Source: Sphingobacterium rhinopitheci (GTDB taxonomy: Bacteria; Bacteroidota; Bacteroidia; Sphingobacteriales; Sphingobacteriaceae). From it: a stretch of DNA of 64,000 nucleotides. Shown here piece by piece: positions 43,884 through 52,435 of the stretch. The notes under the pieces are model-generated. The model had not been told where the DNA came from. It made no database searches and saw only the letters and a program-made list of their open reading frames with translations. How positions within the stretch are numbered: the first letter of the stretch is position 1; every line of letters begins with the position of its first letter. A program made the position numbers and the translations under genes. The stretch is from the NCBI RefSeq assembly GCF_022627575.1, contig NZ_JADEYQ010000010.1, positions 1-64,000 of the forward strand, given 5' to 3'.

Positions 43884-44975
43884 ATGCGCAGCATTTGTTC
43901 GTTGTTATTATTCGTATTAGGCACTGTAAATCTGTGTATGGCACAAGAAGTTCATGATCTTATTGATCGTAATTATACGGCAAAAATAGCCCCAGGAGTC
44001 AGTGTTGTAGTAAAAAGTCCAGATGCAACAAAATATTATGCCAAAGGATTAGCCAATTTAGAAGATGCTACCGCAATAGATAGTTTAACGACCTTTCGAA
44101 TGGCATCTGTCAGCAAGCAATTTACGGCGATGGCGATCTATCAATTAATAGCTGCAGGGAAGATTGATTTTCAAACTCCTGTTAGATCTATTTTACCTGA
44201 ATTGCCAGCAGCAACCAAGGATATTTCTGTAGCAAATTTTCTGAACCATTCGTCGGGAATTCTAGACTATGAAAATCTTATTGAAGCAGCGCGAAAAACG
44301 CAGTTGACCGATTTTGATGTGCTAGAATATATCCGTAGCGTTGATTCTCTTTATTTCCCTCCCGGAAGCCAGTTTAGATATAGTAATACCGCATATTGTT
44401 TGCTTGCCTTAATAGTCGAGCGATTGACACATAAAAGCTACCCTGATGCTATTGAAGATTTGATCTTTAAACCTTTAGGGATTAAAGGTGCAACTGTCTT
44501 TCCATCGGTAGATATATCAAAGCGCGCATTTGGTTATCACCCTACAGATAATAACTTTCTATTTGCGGATCAAAGTTTGACCTCTTCGACGAAAGGGGAT
44601 GGTGGGGTATATATATCAGCTGTAGATTATAACCGTTGGTTAGATAATCGTAATCCTCTTTTTACGCCTGCGTATTGGAATACCCTTCAAAAGCATAAGA
44701 TATTGGTAAAGGACAATATATATTATAGTTTAGGCTGGTTTGTGAACTATGACACTGATGGATCATGTACAGTTTTTCACTCTGGTGAAAGTACAGGGTT
44801 TCATAATATGGTGGTATTTGCCCCTAATACAAATAAAATGATTTCTATATTCTCCAATAGAGATGATTTTCAAATAGCTAGATTATTTGATGAACTTGCT
44901 TCCCCGAATAATGCTATAAATGCTCTACCTAGGCCTTTATTCCATTGGCTTAATCAAGTATATATGAATGAATAA
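43884..44975 (+). CDS. Serine hydrolase of the beta-lactamase/DD-peptidase family
   Basis: 363 aa with a signal peptide (to about residue 20, LCMAQ). Penicillin-binding fold class C type: nucleophile S75 in the SVSK motif (75-78), the Y-S-N motif at 166-168, and HSGES near 296 in the third-motif position. Such secreted enzymes act as esterases, D-amino-acid amidases or DD-peptidases; true beta-lactamase activity is not indicated. Final gene of the co-oriented run beginning at 41664. Confidence 0.85.
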   Translation: MRSICSLLLFVLGTVNLCMAQEVHDLIDRNYTAKIAPGVSVVVKSPDATKYYAKGLANLEDATAIDSLTTFRMASVSKQFTAMAIYQLIAAGKIDFQTPVRSILPELPAATKDISVANFLNHSSGILDYENLIEAARKTQLTDFDVLEYIRSVDSLYFPPGSQFRYSNTAYCLLALIVERLTHKSYPDAIEDLIFKPLGIKGATVFPSVDISKRAFGYHPTDNNFLFADQSLTSSTKGDGGVYISAVDYNRWLDNRNPLFTPAYWNTLQKHKILVKDNIYYSLGWFVNYDTDGSCTVFHSGESTGFHNMVVFAPNTNKMISIFSNRDDFQIARLFDELASPNNAINALPRPLFHWLNQVYMNE

Positions 44976-44977
44976 AA

Positions 44978-45002
44978 GTGCCTATATTGGTACTATAGGC
45001 AC
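44978..45002. terminator. Terminator between serine hydrolase and MBL genes
   Basis: GTGCCTATA (44978-44986) pairs with TATAGGCAC (44994-45002) between convergent genes, with AAAA before it. Confidence 0.7.
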
Positions 45003-45009
45003 CTTCATC

Positions 45010-45843
45010 TTAAATATCTGTTAGTTTAAAAATATCCTTAACGCGGATTCCTTTTTCTGTATTTTGTAATGTACAGCATTCATTGACGGAGTCATGTTCT
45101 AAGAATAAAATATATTCTTTGTCTACGATCTCTTGCCAATAAGATTGTCTTTCATCCATCGTTAGCAATGGTCTTGTATCGTAGCCCATCACATAAGGTA
45201 GTGGAATATGTCCAACAGAAGGTAATAAATCCGCCATATATAAGATTGTCTTTCCTTTGTAATCGATCTGTGGTAGCATCATCGCTTCGGTATGTCCATG
45301 GGCATATCTGATGTCTATATTAGCATCGTATTTTTCACCTTCCTTCAAAAAATTAAGCTGTCCTGATTCTTGAATAGGTATTATATTCTCTTTCAGAAAA
45401 GAAGCTTTCTCACGTGGATTTGGATTTACTGCCCAATCCCAATGTTTCTCATTACTCCAAAATTTTGCATTATTAAATGCAGGGATCAATTTTTCATTTT
45501 CACGTTTTATTGCTCCTCCACAATGATCAAAATGAAGATGCGTCAATATAATATCGGTGATATCGTCGCGATGGAAGCCATATTTTGCTAATGATTTGTC
45601 TAATGTGTCGTCACCATGTATAAAATAATGACCAAAAAATTTAGCGTCTTGTTTGTCACCTAAGGCGGTATCAATTAGGGTTAATCGTTTACCATCTTCA
45701 ATGAGTAATAGACGATTTGCCCAAGTACATAAGTTATTTGAATCAGCAGGATTAGTACGTTGCCACAATGATTTGGGTACAACACCAAACATTGCTCCAC
45801 CGTCTAATTTGAAAAATCCCGTATCTATAGTATATAATTTCAT
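45010..45843 (-). CDS. Metallo-beta-lactamase fold hydrolase
   Basis: 277 aa. Zinc-binding motif THLHFDHCGG at 101-110, then H of YAHGHTEAM (about 190), D of YMADLLPS (about 210) and a C-terminal H (FLEHD). The arrangement resembles AHL-lactonase/AttM-like and related hydrolases of this superfamily in Bacteroidota. Substrate cannot be told. No signal peptide. Confidence 0.85.
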   Translation of the reverse strand: MKLYTIDTGFFKLDGGAMFGVVPKSLWQRTNPADSNNLCTWANRLLLIEDGKRLTLIDTALGDKQDAKFFGHYFIHGDDTLDKSLAKYGFHRDDITDIILTHLHFDHCGGAIKRENEKLIPAFNNAKFWSNEKHWDWAVNPNPREKASFLKENIIPIQESGQLNFLKEGEKYDANIDIRYAHGHTEAMMLPQIDYKGKTILYMADLLPSVGHIPLPYVMGYDTRPLLTMDERQSYWQEIVDKEYILFLEHDSVNECCTLQNTEKGIRVKDIFKLTDI

Positions 45844-46033
45844 AGTATGATCAGCTTATTCCCAAAGATAGCTATTTTATGATTGTCTTAACCTATTACT
45901 GTACTTTACTACCTTGATAAAGGCTTGTTATGCCATCATTTATCGTATGTTGGGATAGTTATTTTTTAAGCTCCTTTCATCATAGACAAGGCGTTATTTT
46001 TTGAAATATGATGAACTCTTGGTAGCTACCCAA

Positions 46034-46071
46034 AAAAGCCCCAGTACTTATTATAGAATACTGAGGCTTTT
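46034..46071. terminator. Terminator of the Gfo/Idh/MocA gene
   Basis: AAAAGCCCCAGTA (46034-46046) and TACTGAGGCTTTT (46059-46071) pair with one mismatch; the A-run gives a U-tract to leftward transcripts. Confidence 0.8.
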
Positions 46072-46094
46072 AATCTAAATAGGTAGGTTGATTA

Positions 46095-47372
46095 TTAATA
46101 ATTTTTGTAATCCCATGTCCCTCTATACGGGCGAGATTTCATGTTATTGGCATAAGCATTATCAAATTGCTCTGTTTTTGGATTCCATTTAATATCTTTT
46201 TGAAGTTCATAAGCTATATTTACAGCATTACAAACTGTTGCTGTACGATGTCCTATTTCTACAGATGCTACAGGTTTAGAACGATCTTTGATAGATTTTA
46301 TCCAATCTGCATAATGATTATCCGAATAATGTAAACGTTTGTCTTTGCCACTAAATTTTAAATCATTTAATGTCGGATTGCTACATCTTAAAAATGATCT
46401 AGACACCTCTATGGTCCCATCATCACCAATGAATTGTATCGCATTGGAGTCACCCCATTGTTTATGATTTACTCGTGTGCCATTAGGATATTTAAAGTAT
46501 AATCCTTCTATAGCGCCAGCTGTTTTTGGAGGGATAAATTCTGTAGGTCCCGAATTGTCCATATCTAATGCCCATTGTACAATATCAAACATATGTGCTC
46601 CCCAGTCTGTAATATATCCACCCCCAAAATCTCTATATCCACGCCACCAAGCCCATTCATCACTCTCTAAAGGTGGAGATAGGATAGGATGATATCCTCT
46701 ATATAATGATGGTCCTACCCACATATCCCAATCCAAATATTCCGGAATAGGTTGGGATGGGAGATCACATTGTTTTATGGGTTCCCCTACGGATACATTG
46801 ATCGTGTGTACTTTACCGATATAGCCGTTGCGTACCAATTCTGCAGCATGCCTAAAATTGTGCTGTGAGCGTTGCATACTTCCTGTTTGCAAGACGCGTT
46901 TATGTTTTTGTACCGCATTTACCATCGCACGCCCTTCATCAATAGTCAAGGAAAGGGGCTTTTCACAGTATATATCTTTCCCCATTTTGGCACTATCGAT
47001 AGTATGTAGCGCATGCCAATGATCGGGTGAAGCAACTACTATGGCGTCAATATCTTTCCGTTCCAGCAGTTCTCGGTAGTCAGCATATCCATTTACCGCA
47101 TTATTTGTTTTGGTTGAATTTACCTGATTTGCTAAGTTTATAAAGTGCGCTAATTTTTTTTTGTCTACATCAGAAGCTGCTATAACCATTGTTTCGGGCA
47201 ATTGTCCAAGCCCATTTAATAAGGTAGGTACTTGCTTTCCCGTCCCAATATAGCCTAAGTTGATGCGATCACTAGGTGCTAAAAAATTAGTACCCCCTAA
47301 TACATGCCTAGGTACAATACTGAATCCAGCTACAGCAAGGAACGTATTTGTAATAAATTTTTTTCTGTTCAT
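46095..47372 (-). CDS. Gfo/Idh/MocA family oxidoreductase, secreted
   Basis: 425 aa. The N terminus (MNRKKFITNTFLAVAGFSIVPRHVLGG) is a Tat-like or Sec signal, with only RKK and not the twin-arginine pair. Rossmann fold GYIGTGKQVPTLLNGL, EKPLSLTIDEGRAMV (the conserved EKP at about 140), and the second domain with GGGYITDWGAHMFD. The family, common in polysaccharide loci of Bacteroidota, oxidizes or reduces sugars with tightly bound NAD(P). Substrate unknown. The next gene upstream (metallophosphoesterase) is co-oriented at 58 bp. Confidence 0.85.
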   Translation of the reverse strand: MNRKKFITNTFLAVAGFSIVPRHVLGGTNFLAPSDRINLGYIGTGKQVPTLLNGLGQLPETMVIAASDVDKKKLAHFINLANQVNSTKTNNAVNGYADYRELLERKDIDAIVVASPDHWHALHTIDSAKMGKDIYCEKPLSLTIDEGRAMVNAVQKHKRVLQTGSMQRSQHNFRHAAELVRNGYIGKVHTINVSVGEPIKQCDLPSQPIPEYLDWDMWVGPSLYRGYHPILSPPLESDEWAWWRGYRDFGGGYITDWGAHMFDIVQWALDMDNSGPTEFIPPKTAGAIEGLYFKYPNGTRVNHKQWGDSNAIQFIGDDGTIEVSRSFLRCSNPTLNDLKFSGKDKRLHYSDNHYADWIKSIKDRSKPVASVEIGHRTATVCNAVNIAYELQKDIKWNPKTEQFDNAYANNMKSRPYRGTWDYKNY

Positions 47373-47430
47373 AGTTTTATTAAAGTTTATAGTGCATTTT
47401 ATAAAGTCGTTATATGGGTATTTCTATTTT

Positions 47431-48516
47431 TTAAGGGAAAATAATATCAAATTTGTCATAAGCTTCTGTTCGATGAGCTAGATGTTTAGTACTCGGCGAA
47501 ATACCGAATAGCGGAGAGTAAGTACTTATTTTTACAGTTTTGCCATCCGGGATAAATTCAAGGATACGTAGCCATCCGTCACCTCCATTGCCTTCCCAGC
47601 CTCCTCCCAATGTTTGGACATTAAACATCATTTGATGTACAGGTTTATTGCTGTCGTTATTTTCTACGATATAAGATACATTATCTTCAAACTTACCATT
47701 ACCATTTGCGGTATGACCACATATTACTAGTTTGATGTTTGTTGAAGGTTTTATAAGTTTGGTCCAAATCTCTTCACCTGTATTCCCCGAGAGGTTTGGT
47801 ACATTAGCATTTACAATACGTGAGGCTTTTTGTCCATTTGTGAGAAAGGAATGTGTTAGTATTATTACATGATGATCTTTGTATGCTTGTGTAGCTATTG
47901 TTTTTTTACACCATTCTAATACTTCATCTCTTGGATGATATTCTAAACTTATAACGAGTAATGGCTTCCAGTTGTCTACATTGATTTCAAATACAGCATT
48001 TTCTAGTGATGCGCGATTATCTCTGTTTGGATAGGCAGAAATGCAACTATTTTTCCAGGTAGAATTGCGCTCTATAGGGAAATAGTCAGGATAATGCGTA
48101 CTTCCATTTTCAGCATTTTTGAAGCCATAATCATGATTACCTAGCGAATTGATATAAGGAATTTTATGATCTAACCTTTCAAATGCCTTTGAGCTTGCTT
48201 CCCACATTTGTTTGCTTGTTTGATTAAGCATCTTTCGGTTTAGTACCATATTTTCATTCTGCTCTACCAAATCTCCTGTACAGAGGACTGCTTTAATATT
48301 TAGATTTTCGATATTGTCTGCAATCCAAGCGGTGGTTAAATCAAAAATTGGTTGATTGATATCATACTTACCATAACCCTGTGGATCGCCCATCAGGATA
48401 ATAGAGGAAGAGTTTGGTTGACTTAAACTTTGGCGATCTGCTCTATTTTGAGCTGATGTATAGGTTATTGTGGTTGAAAATATGATGCCTATTAATATTT
48501 TTTTTAGTGCTAACAT
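47431..48516 (-). CDS. Secreted calcineurin-like metallophosphoesterase
   Basis: 361 aa, signal peptide to about residue 22 (TYTSAQ). Metal-binding motifs in order: GDPQGYG (43-49), LCTGDLVEQ (about 81), LGNHDYGF (about 147), HSFLT and CGHTANGNG. A broad phosphodiesterase family; the substrate cannot be assigned. It precedes the Gfo/Idh/MocA gene in the same direction and may share a transcript. The leader contains a hairpin at 48539-48573. Confidence 0.85.
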   Translation of the reverse strand: MLALKKILIGIIFSTTITYTSAQNRADRQSLSQPNSSSIILMGDPQGYGKYDINQPIFDLTTAWIADNIENLNIKAVLCTGDLVEQNENMVLNRKMLNQTSKQMWEASSKAFERLDHKIPYINSLGNHDYGFKNAENGSTHYPDYFPIERNSTWKNSCISAYPNRDNRASLENAVFEINVDNWKPLLVISLEYHPRDEVLEWCKKTIATQAYKDHHVIILTHSFLTNGQKASRIVNANVPNLSGNTGEEIWTKLIKPSTNIKLVICGHTANGNGKFEDNVSYIVENNDSNKPVHQMMFNVQTLGGGWEGNGGDGWLRILEFIPDGKTVKISTYSPLFGISPSTKHLAHRTEAYDKFDIIFP

Positions 48517-48538
48517 AGATTTAGGTGAAATTTAAGAA

Positions 48539-48573
48539 TGCTGTTAGGCTATTTTTTTTGTTGCCTAACAGCA
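48539..48573. other. Hairpin upstream of the metallophosphoesterase gene
   Basis: TGCTGTTAGGC (48539-48549) pairs perfectly with GCCTAACAGCA (48563-48573), with a T8 run in the loop on the plus strand. No T-tract follows in the leftward direction, so it is not a clean terminator; it may be a leader structure. Confidence 0.45.
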
Positions 48574-48723
48574 ATAGATTAATTTTTGGTTTTTGTTGTT
48601 TTCTTCGAGATTTCTCTCTTTATATTATTCATATATCATGTCCTATGATATTAACTGAAATAGGGTCAGTTGGAATTTTTTTCTTTAAGGCTGATAGTTC
48701 GTGTATGGAATTATCTGATCCTC

Positions 48724-48888
48724 TTAACTAGGGCAATAAGAAACCCTCCAATGCTTGCCTGCTAAGCAGAGAGTCATAAATTGTTTTACAACCGTCATGT
48801 TGTTATCGTCTAAGTTCATGGCTAGCGTGTTTCCATAATTTTTACGAATAGCAAATAAGGTCATTAAAATGAGCATAATCGTTTTCAT
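48724..48888 (-). CDS. Small hypothetical protein, possibly a gene remnant
   Basis: A 54-aa frame starts MKTIMLILMTLFAIRKNYG, like a short hydrophobic leader, and continues with NLDDNNMTVVKQFMTLCL. It is too short for confident calling and has no recognised domain. It could be the 5' part of a decayed gene or chance; its orientation matches the next genes. Confidence 0.25.
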   Translation of the reverse strand: MKTIMLILMTLFAIRKNYGNTLAMNLDDNNMTVVKQFMTLCLAGKHWRVSYCPS

Positions 48889-49188
48889 CAGATTTTAATG
48901 GTAATTGGTTATTTAGTTATTTATAATTGTATGTGTTTATAGACAACGATAGTCTAATAAATACATTTAAATATAGTTAATTTATGTATAACTCACTATA
49001 TATGAGTGAAAAAAAAATAAACTGATTTACAGGTCTAAGGTCATTTTATGATTTGTAGAAATATAAAAGCCTGTATGTAGGGGTAAGAATTGCTTTAAGT
49101 ATGTAACAAAAGCTATATTTTGATATAAAATGGATTTTAAGGCGAGGTGTATGAAAAGGATATATATGGAAAATTAATACAAACTACC
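48889..49188. other. Intergenic region, nothing recognised
   Basis: Very AT-rich 300 bases between two leftward genes, with no ORF, repeat or hairpin that I can support. Confidence 0.4.
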
Positions 49189-49707
49189 TTAAATAGATAC
49201 CGGTATGGTGACTTCTTTTTTCATTTTATTGGGCATAATAAATTCAATAGTGACAAACCCTTCTAAGCTATTGAATATTGAATTTATAGTTAATTCGAAT
49301 CCTAAATCTTGATATACGCTGTCTTGCTCTTTAATCAAAGCATATTTTTCCAAATAATTACTTTTTGTGTTGTTTACAAAATGTACTGCGATACTATCCT
49401 GATTCCGTAATTCATAATTTGTAACTCTAAACAGCACTGAGTCTGCTGCATCTTCAGTATTGGTTTTTATATAACCAAATTGGTTGTATTCCTTAGATTG
49501 CTTTTCAGATAAGGGATATCTGGTGATGAATAGTATTTCGATAGAACCAGGGTTATTAGCATCAAATGATTCACTAGGTTCTATTTCTATGTTCTTTGTT
49601 AATTCTTGCAACAATAACTGTGTATCTTCATTAGAATAGGCTTCCTCTGTATGGTGACAACCAGTTAATAAAATGGAAATGACGAATGGGAATATTTTTG
49701 TTTTCAT
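49189..49707 (-). CDS. Hypothetical lipoprotein
   Basis: 172 aa from the ATG at 49707, which gives the lipoprotein signal MKTKIFPFVISILLTGC with C17; the frame extends 10 codons upstream without sense. Mature part is acidic and contains beta-rich segments (SIEILFITRYPLSEKQ, VLFRVTNYELRNQDSIAVHFVNN, FVTIEFIMPNKMKKEVTIPVSI) but no family I recognise. Predicted to be anchored in the outer membrane on the periplasmic side. Transcribed alone. Confidence 0.65.
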   Translation of the reverse strand: MKTKIFPFVISILLTGCHHTEEAYSNEDTQLLLQELTKNIEIEPSESFDANNPGSIEILFITRYPLSEKQSKEYNQFGYIKTNTEDAADSVLFRVTNYELRNQDSIAVHFVNNTKSNYLEKYALIKEQDSVYQDLGFELTINSIFNSLEGFVTIEFIMPNKMKKEVTIPVSI

Positions 49708-49973
49708 TCTACCGAATATATACTGCTCATGTAACAAATAACTTGCTGAATTGTTTTGTGTAAACTGTTAATATATAGAAGGTTAATTTATTTGTAATGC
49801 TCTTGTATTCTAGGATGTCATTTAGGTAGGTAGCTATACTGAAATTCTCCTGCACCTATTTGTGAAGGAAGTCATACAGGCTGTTTGCAATTCAATATTT
49901 ATTCTGGTTCTTATTTATTGTTGTTCTGAGTAGGAATAAAGATTTGCTTTATACGTACAGATAAGATTATAGC

Positions 49974-51185
49974 TTAAAACCACTTACTAAGGTTGCGCTG
50001 ACTACTATATATTCCTTGTTTGCCCGATACCATAGTCGCGATAATGCAAGTGGTCAAGGTCAGAGGAAATAATGCTGGGCCAAATAGTTCTACTGTCATT
50101 AATGCACAGGCTAATGGCGTTTTGGTAGAGCCCGCAAATACACCAACAAAACCTAATCCTGCCATTACGACTAAGGGGAGAGGGACATAAAGCGATAGAA
50201 AACTCGTCAATGTAGCACCGATGAAGAATAATGGGGTCACTTCACCTCCTTTGAATCCTACGCTCAATGTAAGGGTTGTAAAAATTATCTTTAGCAAAAA
50301 GTCATAGCTAGCAGCTGGTGCTTCAAAAGCAGATAAGATACTTGGGATACCTAAGCCTATGTATTTGGTCGTGCCCGAAAGGTAAATTAATAACAACAGT
50401 AATAGCCCACCTGCTGCGGCTCTATAATATTCATTAGTTATACGTCCGAATAATTTTTCCCATACTGTACCTGAAACAATAAATATCCTTGCAGCCAATC
50501 CACAGCAAATAGCTACCGGGATTATCCATAAATTGTTAAAGTCTAAATAGGTAATCGATTCTATAGCTGTATATTTTGTATGGGGCGCTTTGAGAATATG
50601 TGCTACGATGTGACTAGTGTATGCTGTAATGACCACTATCGGAAGGGCTTTGAGACGGATGCGTCCTAACTTGAAAACCTCAAGGGCAAATATGGCGCCA
50701 GCAAAAGGTGTTTCGAATAGTGAGCCAAAGCCGGCAGCAACACCTGCCATTAAAGCAATTCTATTTTGTGATTTGTCAAGCTGGAAAAAGGCCGCTAATC
50801 GGTCGCCATAGGTGCCACCATATTGCAATGCTGTACCCTCACGTCCCGCAGATCCTCCAAATAAGTGGGTTATAAATGTCGCCATTATTATTAGTGGCGA
50901 CATTATCCATGGTATCTTGCCTTGTGGGCTGTAATATTCTTCTAAAAGTAGATTGTTGCCTTTTTTTGCAATGGGTCCATATTTTTTGTATAAATAGACT
51001 ATTGTAATCCCAGCCAACGGTAGAAACAATAATAACCATAGGTTATTTTCCCGCGTATCTGTCACATAATTTAGCGCATATAGAAATAAGGTAGATGTTG
51101 TACCTGCACATATAGCTATCGATAAAATAACTTTTATCCAAATCCAAATAGATAGATTGGCATATGTAAAAGTTATTTTATTCAT
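49974..51185 (-). CDS. CLC-family antiporter, fluoride-type (CLC-F)
   Basis: 403 aa with about ten membrane segments and no CBS domains. The filter motif GGSAGREGTALQ (110-121) carries the gating glutamate E116 (E148 of ClC-ec1). GFKGGEVTPLFFIGA and the GREGT form are features of the CLC-F subfamily, which exports fluoride in exchange for protons, rather than of chloride CLCs (GxEGP, GxFxP). Fluoride resistance is therefore the likely role, inferred from motif form. Downstream in the same direction of DUF423 and the rhodanese-thioredoxin genes. Confidence 0.8.
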   Translation of the reverse strand: MNKITFTYANLSIWIWIKVILSIAICAGTTSTLFLYALNYVTDTRENNLWLLLFLPLAGITIVYLYKKYGPIAKKGNNLLLEEYYSPQGKIPWIMSPLIIMATFITHLFGGSAGREGTALQYGGTYGDRLAAFFQLDKSQNRIALMAGVAAGFGSLFETPFAGAIFALEVFKLGRIRLKALPIVVITAYTSHIVAHILKAPHTKYTAIESITYLDFNNLWIIPVAICCGLAARIFIVSGTVWEKLFGRITNEYYRAAAGGLLLLLLIYLSGTTKYIGLGIPSILSAFEAPAASYDFLLKIIFTTLTLSVGFKGGEVTPLFFIGATLTSFLSLYVPLPLVVMAGLGFVGVFAGSTKTPLACALMTVELFGPALFPLTLTTCIIATMVSGKQGIYSSQRNLSKWF

Positions 51186-51194
51186 TAGAATAGA

Positions 51195-51569
51195 TTATAA
51201 AAATGAAATCAATAGACTTGCCCAGCCGATGATCATCAATAACCCTCCTAATGGTGTTATGGGACCCAAGAATTTGAAATTTCTGTTCCAATATTCAGAA
51301 AAAGAAAGAATATAAATACTAAAAGAGAAGAGTATTGTTCCTGATATTATGCCATATACAGCTAATCGCTCACTGTATTGCGCAAAGGGAAGCTGAAAAC
51401 CTAAAACTAATAAAGTCAGGGCACTATACATCTGATATCGTACACCTACTTCAAATGAAGATAGTCGTTCGGGGGATAATATTTTTTTGAAAGCATGTGC
51501 TCCAAATGCACCAAGTATGATGGCTAATATACCAAATAGGGTCCCACTTATAAGGGCTAATTCTTTCAT
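51195..51569 (-). CDS. DUF423 family membrane protein (YgdD-like)
   Basis: 124 aa with four predicted membrane helices. The start GTLFGILAIILGAFGAHAFKK and the end GPITPLGGLLMIIGWASLL are the conserved blocks of the DUF423/YgdD family. Function unknown. It lies 3 bp after the rhodanese-thioredoxin gene and 9 bp before the CLC gene, so all three are probably one transcript. Confidence 0.9.
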   Translation of the reverse strand: MKELALISGTLFGILAIILGAFGAHAFKKILSPERLSSFEVGVRYQMYSALTLLVLGFQLPFAQYSERLAVYGIISGTILFSFSIYILSFSEYWNRNFKFLGPITPLGGLLMIIGWASLLISFL

Positions 51570-51572
51570 CTT

Positions 51573-52259
51573 TTAGAGTTGTTTTTCTATTGTTTTTTGT
51601 TTCACAAAATTATTTTGTGACCATGTTTTTTTACCTTTTTTGTATACAAATAATGTAGGGATACTTGTTATTCCTAGACTTTTTGTCAATTGACTATTTT
51701 GATCAACATCGATTTTTACAACTTTTACTTTACCGTCGTACTTTTTGCTGATGTTTTCGATTATAGGAGCCAATTTTTTGCATGGAGGACACCATGTAGC
51801 ATGAAAATCTATTAATACAATATCATTGTTTTGAAGGATATTTGTATATTCTTGAATTGTCATCCCTTTGGCTTTATTAGCCTCTTCATTAGTTACTAGT
51901 GGCAAGTTATTGGATTCCCATTTCATGATACCGCCATCGATATCAAATACAGTATACCCTAAGTCGGTCAATTTTTTTGCGGCAGCAGCACTTCTTCCAC
52001 CTCCTAAGCAATATACATACAAAGGTTTATTTTTATCTAGGTTAGTGACTGTAGCTTCGAAATTAGCCTGATCTTTCCAATCTATATTAATTGCATCTTT
52101 TAGGTGTTTAGTTTCGTATTCTTTAACAGTACGTACATCTAACAATTGAATATTCTTGTTGTTAGATAAATCTTCTAGTGCTTTTTCACCCGATATTTTC
52201 GTTTGTGCAAAGCTATAATTGCTGGCTAATAATGCGAGTGCAAGGATTATTTTTTTCAT
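51573..52259 (-). CDS. Secreted rhodanese-thioredoxin fusion protein
   Basis: 228 aa with a signal peptide to about residue 19 (SYSFAQ). Rhodanese domain (about 22-122) with the active cysteine C84 in VYCLGGGRSA, then a thioredoxin domain (about 130-228) with the WCPPC active site (C157, C160), cis-proline SIPTL and FHAT. Both catalytic centres are intact. It likely handles thiols or sulfur transfer in the periplasm; a reductase partner is not encoded nearby. Confidence 0.92.
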   Translation of the reverse strand: MKKIILALALLASNYSFAQTKISGEKALEDLSNNKNIQLLDVRTVKEYETKHLKDAINIDWKDQANFEATVTNLDKNKPLYVYCLGGGRSAAAAKKLTDLGYTVFDIDGGIMKWESNNLPLVTNEEANKAKGMTIQEYTNILQNNDIVLIDFHATWCPPCKKLAPIIENISKKYDGKVKVVKIDVDQNSQLTKSLGITSIPTLFVYKKGKKTWSQNNFVKQKTIEKQL

Positions 52260-52346
52260 AGTTTTTGATAATAATTATAGCTTTCCTATACGTTGTATTT
52301 TGCAATAAATAGGGAATCTAACGTAGATCTTAGCCTTTTAGCTATA

Positions 52347-52385
52347 AGCGCTTGTACAATTTTAATATAAAAGGGTACAAGCGCT
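52347..52385. other. Hairpin between S46 peptidase and rhodanese genes
   Basis: AGCGCTTGTAC (52347-52357) and GTACAAGCGCT (52375-52385) form a perfect 11-bp stem with a 17-nt loop. The sequence after it in the leftward direction is not T-rich, so termination is possible but weak. Confidence 0.45.
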
Positions 52386-52435
52386 ATATTTTAGACAGCT
52401 ATATAGTTATAGTGTTTTGAGAGACTTATTATTTC

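Noticed and set aside
48525-48731. 68-codon rightward frame opposite the hairpin region
   Set aside because: No homology marks, starts in a T-rich loop and is out of context with the leftward operon.
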